A stretch of 64,000 bases of DNA, taken from Atopsyche davidsoni. Taxonomy: Eukaryota; Arthropoda; Insecta; Trichoptera; Hydrobiosidae. This document shows, piece by piece, positions 1 to 12,621 of the stretch. Both the position numbers and the translations under genes were made by a program. The notes below the pieces were generated by a model. The model ran no database searches, was not told where the DNA came from, and was given only the letters and a program-made list of their open reading frames with translations. Positions within the stretch are counted from its first letter, which is position 1. Every line of letters begins with the position of its first letter. The stretch lies in NCBI GenBank assembly GCA_022113835.1, contig JAILWY010000026.1:2872001-2936000 (forward strand), written 5' to 3'.

Positions 1-2339
1 ACAAAATTTATTTTATCGCTTTCAGCGCTGAAATAAGCTTCTCCGTGTGCGCGAAGTCACGAAGCATTCTGTGCTTTATGTGATTATAAGGGTGCGTTCG
101 AACCGAAGATCGGAACATAAAAACACAGTTTTCTTCGTCACATTGATTTAAAATTGAAAATCGCCGAAAATTTTTAATGAATATTTAATTTATAAAAATA
201 TATATTTGTGCATTAAATTCTAGGTAAATATTTGTATTAAATCAGTTGGTTTGAAAATCGGTCAAATCAATTCAACGACTTGTGTTTATCTTACTTCGAA
301 TGTAATACAACTTCTATTTTGTGTCAAATTGGTAGAACTGTTAACATAATTAACCACCTTTATCAATCACGTTTACAATATAACTTCAAAATTAAACTCA
401 TTTAACAAAGTTATGTTTGCGCCAAAACTGCTAACTCAATTTCGTCAACTACAAACTCATCTCAATACCCCATTATCTATGTCGCGTATTCACATTGAAA
501 CTTCTCTGTGGGTGATACGCGGCGGAAACTACAACCTGCGAACTCACTGTTGCCAGTTGTTTGTCGGATAAAATTAACGCCCAATTTCTAAAAGACTGAT
601 TAAATATAATAATTGAACGATCGATAAATACGATACACATGTTGCATTATGCTCTGTTATGTGCGCTTTGCATAATCGTATCAATTATACTAAACATTCG
701 AACAAAACGACGCGTTGAAGTCGATTTAAGTTTTATTTATATATGCTTGCATAATTAATTATTTTATGTATGAAATATAAAAAAAAGTGTATTATTAATA
801 TTTTAATAAAATGTATCAATGTGGCTATGGTTTGTTTGTTCCAAACAGCTCGAAGCAACTCTGTGCACCCTGTGGGCTTGAATCGGCCCGGGCGTGTCAG
901 TCTGGCCTCACTGTACATATTCTCGCCGTCGAGAAAACTGTAGACGGTGTTAGGACGAGTTCCTATTTGCTTACAACGAAAGTTCGAGGAACTTCTCCTG
1001 GGGAATCGTTAATCACATTAAGCTGGGATGGGGCAGGAAATCTGTTTGTCATTCCTGAAGTAGAGGAAGTTCACACTCGCAGTCTCCACTTTAGCAAATC
1101 ATTTTAATTCGCCAAGTGCTTATGTTTTTATATAAGATTTAAGTGTTTAAATATTTCATTAATTATATGTTTTGTATTATAAATAAACTTCAGCTATAAA
1201 CCTCATTATGGCTAGCAAACCAACAAAGCGATTGGTATTTGAGTATGGTTTAGAAATATTTATGAATATGTTGATTAAAAACCAACTTAGAAATTAAATA
1301 TATTGCGCTTTATTATAATGATGGCCAAATTTTTCGTTGTGTTATTTTTATTGTTTCAACAATAAAAATTAAATCAATATGTTTTATGTATTTTCAAAAA
1401 TGCTAAATATAGTTTTCTCTCTGAACATAATAGCGCCTTGATGTTTGAGACGCCGTGTATAATATGAAAAGGAAAACAAAATTCATGCGTGGAATCCGAT
1501 GTCACTTGAGAAATAAGCAAAAGTGATTTTTGATTATGATATATTATTTTGTATTTGTGTTGAAACAAAAAGGGCTTTCAAGGATATCTCTTTCAACAAT
1601 CTCGATTCAATTCACAGGTACTTACTAATATTACGTACAGCGCACAGCAAACATATTTAACTTTAATTTAATCTTTGCTCGCAAGGCCGACTCGATTATG
1701 TTTGTAAACATTTTTGAAACTTATAGAATAGTTTAAATTATTAGGAAATGGACTTTGTTACAATACGGTTCCATAATAACATAGTATACATTTTATTATA
1801 TTTTTGGAGATGGAGTATAATTACTAGTATTTTTGTTTGGGATTACATGTCGATCAAACTAAGAATTTATTATATTTTATATTTCTCATACTCGTTTGTT
1901 CACTATCCGCTGCTTGCTTAGTTATCAATCACAGTATGACATCAAAAACCTACGAACTCAAGTCTTACTTGCAAGGTGGCAGTAATTAGTAAACAATTTG
2001 CGTGTCGTTAATTTCCTGTTTATGCTTAAAAGCTAGTTGGCAATTTTGTGAACTCTTGACATATGTAAAAATTAAATTATGAAATTTATTATTATAAAAC
2101 ACTCTTTGTTATCAAAAATATCAATAAACGGCTTTCTTCATTTGAGGACGTATTCAGGAAATGCTTGCTTAATTTGACTGTTAATTAGGTTTTAAAGAAT
2201 TAATATATTCTGTTTCAAATAAACTTTGATTAAAGCGAATTTAAATATATATATTTTTTAATAAAAATATATATATATATGTATATAAAATAAAATTTTA
2301 TTACACAATGTGCAAAAGTGTATAATACTGTTTAAAATT

Positions 2340-2640
2340 TAGAGAGCCGCCTGATTTCCACCAGATTGGCGTCACGCATCAATATGTGACGCGCGACGGA
2401 AGCGTCGAGTTCTTTGCCTTTTTTGGAGTGAACGTTTACCGGCGGCCACTCCGAATCGGGGACATTTCTAAACCAGACGGCGAGACTCCGCGACCGCCAA
2501 GCCGAATACCACACCGAGCCGCAGCCGAACCCGACGACGTCTCTTCCACTCCCAGCAATCACTACCGCAGTCAGCGGGTAAACCATCCCACAGTGCATCG
2601 AGACAGTCCAATTGCACAGCGAGTATACTCGCTAAAGACA
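2340..2640. other. GC-rich island, possible conserved non-coding element
   Basis: About 300 bp of clearly higher GC with many intact CpG dinucleotides inside AT-rich DNA. Frames are open on both strands at once (141 codons from 2386 on +, 88 codons ending at 2332 on -), as expected from low stop density rather than coding. Neither translation is recognisable. Confidence 0.3.
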
Positions 2641-4889
2641 CAAGAAAACCATGCTTTGTCTCTCTTTAATTCATTACGTGAATTCAAATATATACTTGTC
2701 ATGTCGGTTTCTTTAAATTTTAATTTGTTGTCTTTACTTGTTTATCAGAGATATTTATTTTTAGTCCGGGTTAGGTTTATCACCGGGCTGTTGTCTGAGA
2801 AATGCAAATAAAGTTTTGCACCGAGCCGTAGACACGTTCCTCACATTTAAAGAAACTCTATTTTTTATTAAAAAAATAAATTATTTCATCATACGTCGCG
2901 GCATACAGAGATGCAACATGCCAAGACGATTTCTTCTAGAGCGATACATTTTTTAAAAAATCGTACAAATTTAAATTAGTACTTTGTTTTGTTAAAAATA
3001 AAAGAAAATTGTTCAATAGGTTTTTTGGCAGCTCTTAGTTAATATTGCACAGAGTCGCTTTTGAGTTGTGCCGTTGGTCGCCTCGTGCGCGGACATGCGA
3101 TTTGTTATTTGTATTATTCACAGAAATTTTGTGAATTTTTTGCTTCGCTCTATTTATCGCCGCGTTTTTCGCGAAACTTTCCGGTTGTTACTTTTTTTTA
3201 TTTCTAATGTTTATTTACAGTTGCGGTGTTCCGTAATCGCTCAATGCAAATCGCGTTGGAAGTTTCAAATTCAAGTGTCATTATTATTCCTCCCAGGCGC
3301 TGCGATCCCTCGAGGATTGAAGTTTGCAGCATTTTTAACGATTCCTTTTTACGTACTTAGAAGTAAACAGGCTTTGCTTCTAATTTTGTAGCATCAGCCG
3401 TTTACCTTACTAATTTTACCGTACAAACGATGTTCCTTAAATATTACCCTTTTATATTTATGTATTTTTTACAATATGAGTGCTATTATTATATTATTGG
3501 CGATAATGTGAATATCTACAGTTTTCATAAAAATATATAAATCAAAATAATCGCATATGCAATATCCCTAATTGAATAAACTTATGATTTCCAAATCCTT
3601 CGTGGCTATAGTTTTTTTTTTTGTTTTGAGACTTTTAAGCATCTGCGAAATTGTGTTGATTGCTTTGCTCGAATGTATATGTCGTATTCTTTTCTGGCTG
3701 ACATTTATTATATTCTTAATAATAGTAGTAAATCATATTTCCTTGTACGCCCAACATGCTTACGAATATACCGTGTCACGGAGTCTCCGAGCTTTCTGGT
3801 ATTTTCATGTTTTTTCTGCGACTTAATAGATTTGATAAAAGTTTTTTATCCTTCGCGAGGTCATTGTATTGCGTCGACTTGGCTTCTTGGATAATTTTGT
3901 GATTATTCATTGCAAATAAGTAGACGGATATTCGAGAAGCTCTCCACTCTAGAATTGTTTGATATTTTTTGTACTACCGAAATCTCTCGCTGATCTTTTT
4001 GTGTTCAATACATAGAATACTATATCAATACTATGTTCAATGATATAAATTCTATAGTACTTACATTGGAAAATCAATACATGAAATTCTTCCTATTGAT
4101 AAACAGTAATGTACTTATTATTACATACTTGTCTAAAGAAGCAGCGGTTTTCATTTAACCTAAGTGACATTATTTTTCTTTTTATAAATATCAATAATAC
4201 CGGTATTTGGACGGTTTTAACAGAAAAATATTGTTGTTGTTACAGCATGTCTCAATATATATTTACAAATTACGATTTTAATGATATTCTTAAAATTGGC
4301 AGTGTGACAGCATTTATATTAATTGTGTACATTATACGTACATAATTGATCATTTATCATTATATTTTTTTGTTGAAATACGTAATTATTCAAATTAAAT
4401 AGAATTTTGTGTTTTTTTATTATTATTTCCATCGGCACTGTTGTAATCGATCACGAAACCATCTGCGGCCAAATAGACACAGGCGAAAGATTGAAATTCA
4501 TTCACCGAGACTCCATCTGAAAACTGGGTTTAACAAGCTCGCGCTGTTTTGAGTGCCAACTTAATAATTTTAAATGTTTTGATATTTTCATGGCCGCTTT
4601 TCACGCTGTCGTGTATTTTGAGGTTGATGCCGCGACGTTTGCTGACCCGACGTCATACGTGGTTGCCATCTTCAAAATTTAAATTCTGTTTTCCCGGAGG
4701 AAGTTTTTTTATTATTTTTTTTGCTGAAAATTATAAACGTGAGTATATACTGCTAAGCGGTCGATAAAACTGGTAAATGAGAATTTTCACCATATTAGCT
4801 ATAACACATATGATGCTATACACCCCAGTGCCGACCGTTCTGAAAACAGCGACTGAAAAACCTATTTTGCAATTAAAGTAATTAATAAA

Positions 4890-5240
4890 AATCATGCGAC
4901 GTTTTCCCCGCGGGTCGCAAGTAACGTCGCAAATTACACGGCGCGCTTATCTCCACGGCGTGTCGCTCGTCATATCTGCCGCTTGTATCGCCGGTTACTT
5001 CCATGTGCGACGTGCGACGTGTCGGCCCCGTCATTATCTCCTCCCCGGGGAGCGCTCCTCCCCCCTCCCCCCTCCCCCGGCGCCACGTGTCGGCTATCGC
5101 CCCCCATTTTGTTTACAGTCACGTGCGCGTTTCACTTTCGCCGGAAGAAAGTGCCCCGCTGCGTTACCGCGTCCTTTTTGAACGGACACTGTTTCCTAGC
5201 TCATCGATCGTAACGTTCCCATGCCGAATTCGTAATATCG
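4890..5240. promoter_or_regulatory. GC-rich island with E-box and GATA-type motifs, possible enhancer
   Basis: A GC-rich block with two CACGTG E-boxes (5084-5089 and 5120-5125), two AGATAA-type GATA hexamers on the - strand (4946-4952 and 5034-5039), a C-rich pyrimidine run (about 5054-5079) and repeats of GCGACGT around 5006-5020. The open frames are short and overlap in all three + frames, so coding is unlikely. Function is inferred from motif density only. Confidence 0.35.
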
Positions 5241-5929
5241 CTGTTGTGTAAGGAATAGAGAAGACAGTTTGAACTTGAAACTTGTTTTAACATATTGTAA
5301 ATCCTGTTGATATTCATAGTCGTATTTCAGTTTACTTTGCATATCGCATCACATTTACTGGCTTTCACCCTTGAGCGATAGTTTATAGTTATGCACATTC
5401 TCCAATCGCGCAACACTCGCCTCCTGTACCTGTACCTTCCCAATGCAATAGTTTGCGCTAGATTTAATAATAAAAAATACGTAATGGCTATTTCAACTTT
5501 ATAAAGTAATAAAACTACTCGGTTGAATTATCATCAATAAATACCTCGTACGAGTTACACCTGTATGGGAGATTTTATTACTCGTAAATATTAAGGCTAA
5601 GAGCCTGATACTGTTTAACAAATCTTTAAGTTCCTTATCGCTTTGAACCCAATATTTGCTCGGTTGTTCGTACATTATATCTGTTACAATTATGTACCAT
5701 TGGTCTGCATAATCTAAAATATGTTTTCACAAATTTAAAATTGCGTGTTTCAATATTTTTGTCTCAAAGTGAGTCTGTAACCACGCGTTTCTTTGCGTAC
5801 TTGAGGTTTTTTTTATCGTTCAAAAGAAGTAGTGTGTTTCCGCCGTGCAAACACCCCAGCCTCTCACATTTCACGGGAGTACTTTTTTTCTCATCCGCCA
5901 GCCGCACTGTCCCGACAGAATTGCCCATC

Positions 5930-6120
5930 TCGGGCTCTAAAGCCTCGGCCGCGCCGCCTTCGCCCCCCGGGTTCGTTGAGCCGCCATTACCGCTTTTACG
6001 GTCCATGATAAATAATCGGAGGAACCCCCCCGGAGGAACCTGCCGGGGCTCCCTGGGCCTCGGTGTGCGCCCGTCAGGTCTCCTGACGGGAAGAGCGCCC
6101 CGTAAAGGCATCCTGTTTTA
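5930..6120. other. GC-rich island with a perfect hairpin
   Basis: A GC-rich block holding an exact inverted repeat: CCCGTCAGG (6070-6078) and CCTGACGGG (6082-6090) around a 3-nt loop. Open frames exist on both strands (126 codons on + from 5741, 115 codons on - ending at 5764). They antisense-mirror each other and match nothing I know. Confidence 0.4.
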
Positions 6121-7849
6121 ATGCGGTGAACGATGCCCGATAAAGATCTTGCATGCTTTGTACTACTTGTTCGTAATTACGGATAATTTGTGTGATAGTA
6201 AATAGTTTATAATATGTCGTTATCATTGCGTTGCGTCTTTACTGAAACAAACTATTTAAAAAGTTAACGCTAACAAGTGTGTAAAAAAATAACTATATGT
6301 AGTCATATATTTTTCGATAAGAAAACTTGACTTCATTTCTTTATTATTTGTTAAATGAGAAAGCTTCTTTATCATTTTACAAGCATGGTATTGCGTTTTC
6401 ACATTATTTTTTCTCATATCATGGTCGTAATTAAACCATTACAGGGTTTGTTAGTTTATAATATATTCATTTTAAATTGAAGATATTTTATGTTACTTAT
6501 AAAATTTATATTGCATATAACGAATAAAACATGCACGTTCATAATTGAGATCCAACACACGCCACTTCCATATATGTACTATATATTCATATAGATCCAT
6601 ATAACTCGAATTTACCTAGTAAATATAAACAATTTTGTATAATAATTCGTTATAAAAGATAATCATCCTTGATATTGCACTTCTATAGTAATATAAAAAG
6701 GAACGAAAATGCATAAAAAAATTGTGCTTAGAAGACCAGTATCAATACCAATAAAATATCACTATTTTCAATAGTATGTGATTTGTTTGAATTACTAATA
6801 CTCTCGTAAAAAATAACTCCAATAATTAAATATATTATTATTATTATTATGTTTGTATTCTCAGTTGTTCACTTAGTTTAATTCGCACCTTAATCGGAAA
6901 TTGTATATATTATAGCTATCTATTAGAAAATACAGCTTAAATGTTTTATTTGTGTAACGGGAACACACCCATGTGTATTGAGAGATATAGATAGCCAACG
7001 ATAATGTTTGTTGTAATCGATATCTCTAATTTTACATTGGAGCAGAGGTAAGTAGCTGATACATTACACTTATTATGTCTTATCGTCGAGATAGGTGAGG
7101 TGTAATTACGTGGTAAACAATCCACGGAATCACGGTCTTCATTTTGAATGTCAGTCATCATTTTGAGACGCTATTGACAACACTCATTACTAATCAGTTT
7201 TACAACAAAAAAACAATTCAGTCAATGTTTACTTTGCTGTAAACCCGAGTCGCATTCGTGTCCGGACCGTCGCGGTTATCTTACCATTTGTCCTAGAAAA
7301 GTGAGTGATTAAATTTATCGATTTTTTAAGTGAGTGAAATTGTGTACACTGCCAAAGTTGTGGAATATTTATCTTTTGTTAGACCACAAGTGAAACATGC
7401 ACTTACTGTGTTTCCACGTTAAATACGCGATAACAAGCCAGGAAAATATACGATATACGCATTTAAAATAGCATTGTTTTACAAGCTCTGTTATATAGTG
7501 TCTACAATATATACGTTATAATATTATACGTCTGCTGTTTTATACCGGTGAAAACATTTATATGCATACCTGAGAATATATACGACTCTAATATGAACGG
7601 AGACTCGATTGATTCGCCGTATAACTCTCGAAAAAATTCAGCAAACAGGTTGGTTTTGAAAATAACTTATCTAACAAATAAAAATATTATACATACATTA
7701 CACATGGCAGGGTTTAAAGTCATACATATTCATATTTGTATAGAAATCCAAATGTATTTCCTTAAATGCATTTCACCACCACTGAATTGCATGAGCTGCG
7801 ATAAAACGTTGGATTTCCTGATTCTGTACTCAATTTATTTTCGATACTG

Positions 7850-8000
7850 TGAGTCCTCTCCGTTGGATTGAGATCGGCCAGATAGGCAGTTCATTGTCCG
7901 ACCCCGCCGGCTCGGCCCCGTATTGGGGGCGTCTGGTCGCGGCTGCGAGTTTCCACGCTGAGCATCGGCAGCGTTCGGGTCAAACGAGCACCGACAATAT
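7850..8000. other. GC-rich island
   Basis: About 150 bp of GC-rich, CpG-containing sequence. Small frames are open on both strands and no protein family is recognisable. It could be a conserved element or an old repeat fragment. Confidence 0.25.
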
Positions 8001-9019
8001 GGATATTCTGTTAATATATTGTATTGCATCGCTCAATTTGTGGTCTCCAAATGTGTCGTTAAGTTTATACTGATGCTAGATGTTATTATTTAGTACTGCG
8101 AGAGATTGAATTTGACGCCTTTGATAGCATTCAGTTATGATGTGAATCGTCGTATTCTTTTTCCTGTCATGTAGTCATATGAGTTAAATGTGTTTTAAAA
8201 TTCATTTGTTTTTTGTGTCAATATTTTCATTTGATGCAATAACAGTTTTTTTTTTTCTGTGGTATCGAATGAGGGAAGAAATAATAAACTTTATCAAAAA
8301 AATATCCCGAGATAAAATACTATTTTTGTTTAGGCTATATGCGAAAAACCTTTTTTTCATTCTTATATATGATGATTTTCTTGTTTTTTGTAAGATCTCT
8401 TCTAAGATATCTTTTTCCGGTTTTTTTATGCAAAAGTAGAAGTATCATAAGACCAAAGCTGACTTCTTCTACTCATGAACTAAATAAAAATATATATAGC
8501 TAAACCAAATAAATCTACTATAATAATACCCAAAACGTACTATATTATTACATCAAATCAAATATTTGACAATTTTTATTTATCAAATAATACTAAAGAT
8601 AAAATATCAGTTGATATTTAAATGCTTAAATTTAAGCTGCTTTTCACTGAATATGGCTATTATGAGATGAATTTTATGATAAGTCGGCTTACACAACATT
8701 AATTTCGGTTATAAATTTTTATTTCGCCATATCTATTGTATTAAGCGTACGTTGCACTCTGACAATACATATTTTTTTTAGCATCAGATATCTGTGATTG
8801 TTTTCTATTGACTATAATTATTTGCCAATTACAATATTTACATCAATTACGACATATGGTTTTGACTATCAGACAATCAGGATTTGTTCCCACTTTAATT
8901 TTTTAGCCCTTCATGCACAGTTAACAATGTAATGTTAAAAAACAATAAATATTTTATTTAAATTAATATTACTAAAATAGTTTTTTTTTTTGTGAAAAAT
9001 AACATTTATATCGTGGTAA

Positions 9020-9330
9020 CGTATTTGCGGTCCAGCGCTTCCCTGCGGGGTGCCTGACCCTGCCGCGGTCGGCCGAATTTCCTTTCTTCTCAACAACAAT
9101 AAAAGTCTTCATTTTTCTGCCCAAATCGCCATGAAAGTGGCCATTAAACATTCACGATTCAATCCGAACTTCACAGTACGCGGCCGACGCCCACGGCCGT
9201 CTCGACTGTCAACCGTGAACAAATTGCCGACACCGCTGGACGTGTTTGTTTTCGGTTCTTTTTTTTTTACTGCCGTGAAAAGGAAAAGTGCCGATCAGCT
9301 ACTTGATCACAATGCAAGATCAATCTTATG
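9020..9330. other. GC-rich island
   Basis: A moderately GC-rich block with a 93-codon + frame (9050-9331) that is not recognisable. It is flanked by poly-T runs. No splice-site pair or motif supports an exon. Confidence 0.25.
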
Positions 9331-10582
9331 ATTTCACGCCTATATTAATGAATAGCACGGTCTGCGTGTTGTCAACTGGAGATTGATTTTTACTTCAGCT
9401 TGTGTATGTAGGTACCTCAACCCGATTATTTCACACTTACCAACATAATGAGAGCACGTGTACACTGTGGTGTACAAGAGGGTTGACTTATGTTCTTATA
9501 GAATCCCAATTGGTAAATAAAATATCTAGAGAACCATCGTGTGATTTTTATATGTTTCTAGATTATTATTCAGTTTATGCTAGTTAAGTATTATACATAG
9601 CATGCGTATGTGTGTGTGTGTGTATTTTTTTTTCTTTTTTACATTTAATGGGAAATTAACGTCAACCCTGATTTTAATTCACAACAAAAATGACAATGTT
9701 AAAAAAATGTGTCAATCTAAATGATTCCGTTCTTTAAATGACCGTCCCATATTCCGTTGTCACACGGTGTTATTATATGCTTATTTCGGCCCCACAGTGC
9801 GGCAGGCCCTTTGTGTTGCTGCGATGCTTCCGTGAGTTTCCGCTCGCTTCACCGTTACAAAATATATGATTTTTCAGTTCCGCCGCATTACATCAAAAAT
9901 TGAATATAATTTATATATTTCGTGTGCGGCAAGTAAAATGACATTTCCATTGTGCCGCTGAACTACTAGAGCTTATTATGTTTTTGAAATGTACGGTATT
10001 CGGGATATTTGCCCTGAAAGCTACTCGTCCGTCGATAGTAATAAATTTTTATGTTACGTTCCGTTTCTGTGTTTGGGATTGAAATCTGTATCTGTTTTGT
10101 TTTATCGTACCAAATTGCTCTTTATCGAATGGGCGTATACTCTACTTCAGTATTATTTATCGAGTGCTTCGTTTTGTATTTGTTTCAAATAGCCCAATAC
10201 ATTTTTATCGCCATTTTTTTCGTTAACTGGTGCTGACTTATTATCTGATAACCTTTGGTGATTTTGTTTTGCGTTTTTATAATTATATTTTTTCTGATTC
10301 AACGTTATCTGTTCTCTGTGAATAACGAAATATAGAGACTTTATATAAATCTTATATGTATTAATAGCCATTCTGATGACACAGGAATGTGATGGCGACC
10401 AACAGAAGCCTCGTGCATTTTTTATTGACCGGTGTATGTATGAAAAATAAAGCACCACATTAAATAAACCAAAATATGATTGTTAAGTGGATAATTGAAT
10501 CGAGATTTACTACTATTACTTTCGTGAAAAAATACTTTTTTGCTGCAATTTGTAACTACTCAAGAGTTCACACTGAAAACTA

Positions 10583-11051
10583 CAGGGTGTCCAAAAAGAG
10601 TATCGGGTGAATGTGAATAGTGACCGTTATTGCGATATGCTGCGAAAAATTTTGGACTCAGAGTTGCAGGAGTTCCAAGGTTTCAACTCAAGACAAGAGA
10701 AACTTGCCATACATCCAATCACTCAGTAGAGGTAACATCTTCTGGCCTCCCAGAAGCCCCGACCTTTGCCCTCTTGACTATTTCGTATGGGGATACCTTA
10801 AAGGTAGGGTTTAGGAGAATAATCCCACGAACCTAACGGAATTGAAACAAAACATCAGGTCAGAAATGGCAGCAGTATCGAGGGCTATGTGTCAGCGTGT
10901 TATCAGCAATCTTCGTTCCACATCAGAAGACTGCCAGCAGCGTAACGGTCACCATCTTTTCGAAATAATCAACATTAAAAATATACTTGATTACTAGTAG
11001 TTTTTGTTTTACTGAACTAACAAATACCCGATACTCTCTTTGGACACCCTG
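10583..11051 (+). mobile_element. Internally deleted Tc1/mariner-family DNA transposon
   Basis: The ends are 26-bp terminal inverted repeats, 10583-10608 and 11026-11051, beginning CAGGGTGTCC and differing at one position. The element is flanked by TA on both sides (10581-10582 and 11052-11053), the target duplication of the IS630/Tc1/mariner superfamily. At 469 bp it is far shorter than an autonomous copy (normally about 1.3 kb). It keeps only parts of the middle and the C-terminal end of the transposase, so it is a non-autonomous deletion derivative. The good match between the ends suggests it could once have been mobilised by a full-length relative. Confidence 0.9.
10613..10997 (+). pseudogene. 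Remnant of a mariner-like transposase (C-terminal part)
   Basis: This encodes the end of a DDE/D transposase that would cut and paste the surrounding element. One frame from 10613 reads V-N-S-D-R-Y-C-D-M-L, the typical stretch before the second catalytic aspartate of insect mariner-like proteins, and stops at TAG 10727-10729. The other frame (from 10620) reads W-P-P-R-S-P-D-L-C-P-L-D-Y-F-V-W-G-Y-L-K. This includes the conserved S-P-D (Asp codon 10761-10763) and the third catalytic acidic residue (10776-10778). That frame continues through one in-frame TAG (10812-10814) to a natural-looking end at TAG 10995-10997. The N-terminal DNA-binding domain and the catalytic core between the two blocks are missing. 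Lesions are therefore a large deletion, a frameshift and a stop; it cannot make an active enzyme. Confidence 0.85.
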
Positions 11052-11053
11052 TA

Positions 11054-12351
11054 TAGTATATCATACAGTGGGAGTCACCTGAGTCCGCGCACCGGCAGTC
11101 CTCCACTCCCTCGTCACGAGCTCCGCGCTTCCCCCAGCACGGAACACTCCGCCGCGCGTCCACTCCTCTCATGCCCGACCGGCGCGGTTCACTGTTCACG
11201 CGGCCGTACGTCTCCGCGACAGATCTTTTCAGATGTTAATTGAATCACGTACGAAATCACAAATTGTATTCAAACGCAGTAGGAATTCGAATGCAAATGC
11301 TTCTCGTGCCCGCAGGAGGCCGGAGGACTACAGATTGTAATTGATCGAGAAACTCGCCACATTGTGATTCAGTGCACTAATGATTGAAGAATAATCATGC
11401 AAATTTATTGTTTTTTTTCAACGCGAACAGTTAACTAGCTGTAAAGTTTACGTCCATCGCTGGTATTATTAAACTATCGAGTAGTAGATACTCTCCGTTC
11501 GAAGAGGCAAACTTCGCTATCATTGTGTAAAATTTAAGGTTTTTCCTCCCGCCTGTATTTATAATATTTCTGATAGATATATGAACGAAATTGAAAGAAT
11601 GCAGCGTCGAAAACTTCTATTCATTATACTGTTCCTCACCGAAATGTTGCATACTTCTCACTGTGTTCTTACAGTGCAATATTATGTGTACAGCGATAAA
11701 ATTTATATAAGGGTATAGGCATACATAGCCTATCACAAATACGAATAAGTTGATAGGAAGTATTTCGTTAAGGGAAATTCCTTCTCTTAGTCAATTTTGG
11801 TGTCTCGGTGATTGGACGATATCACCAAAATGGCACGAATTTCATAATAGTGTGAATAATATAAAAATGAATATGACTTTTATTAACTACTATTCTTTCG
11901 TATTTAATTGAATATTGTAAGTATTTATTTATTCGTGACGATGCTATTTATCCAATTAAACACTCCCTCATTTCACTTAAGAACTCAAACAGTTGTTGAA
12001 CCAACAGTATATTTAATCTCTATATTACTTCAAACATAAATCAATATCCGATTACTGTCGGATCATTCCAGGTGCACTTCACATTCCCTGAAGTATTTAT
12101 TGCATCACCTGACTGCCGCGCGCGCATTAATCACCGCACTTCCAAGAAGGGAGACTCCTGGACGTGATGACCACCGGGGAATGTTGTGGTGCGCTGGTCT
12201 GCAATCGGTATTCCTCAACATGCGATTGAGAAGATGATTCTTTAAACATCAATCATTGGTTCAAAATACCTTCCTTTATTTCGTTAGTTACTACCTACCA
12301 AATAAAATTCACAATTTGCATAGTTGACGAAGTAATTTTTTTACTATACAC
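11054..12351. other. Intergenic spacer between two transposons, with GC-rich islands
   Basis: No gene seen. A GC-rich block lies at about 11075-11225, immediately outside the mariner right end. A second block of moderate GC lies at about 12060-12245. The rest is AT-rich. Confidence 0.4.
12344..12351. repeat. Target-site duplication, left copy (CTATACAC)
   Basis: The 8-bp sequence CTATACAC abuts the left end of the hAT-like element and is repeated exactly at 14960-14967 after its right end. Eight-base duplications are the signature of hAT (also P) transposition. Confidence 0.9.
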
Positions 12352-12621
12352 TAGGGTGTCCCTTAAAATTCAAGTTCGATATTTTTTTACGCATACCTTC
12401 TTAAAAGTTTAGTAATAACCCTATATTGTCTAGAAAAAAATATTAGTTCGATTTATAAACGATAACCCGTGCCGACTTGCGATTTTAACTTGTCCATACA
12501 AGTTGCGTAAGTACTGCGCTGTGACTTTTACAAATAAAACATGTAGTTACCTACATGTTATATTTGTCATTTCATACGTGATTTTTGAGATTAGTAGTGC
12601 TCCATTGTTTAGTGCGTTAAC

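Larger units (their letters stand above)
1..10580. other. AT-rich intergenic region with scattered GC-rich islands
   Basis: No exon with recognisable protein similarity was found on either strand. Open frames here are short, AT-driven (poly-F/I/Y/L) or lie in GC-rich islands where several frames are open at once. The sequence holds A/T homopolymers, a short GT repeat (about 9607-9623), a TAT run (about 6834-6851) and islands of higher GC listed separately. A block at about 840-1100 is also less AT-rich and carries a 98-codon open frame that I do not recognise. Absence of a gene is inferred from reading, not from a database search. Confidence 0.6.

Noticed and set aside
5741..6121. 126-codon + frame and 115-codon - frame
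   Set aside because: They mirror each other across a GC island and include a hairpin; neither has a recognisable domain.
7260..7320. Possible non-coding first exon ending at an AAAA|GTGAGT donor
   Set aside because: One donor-like word without an identifiable partner exon or promoter is not enough.
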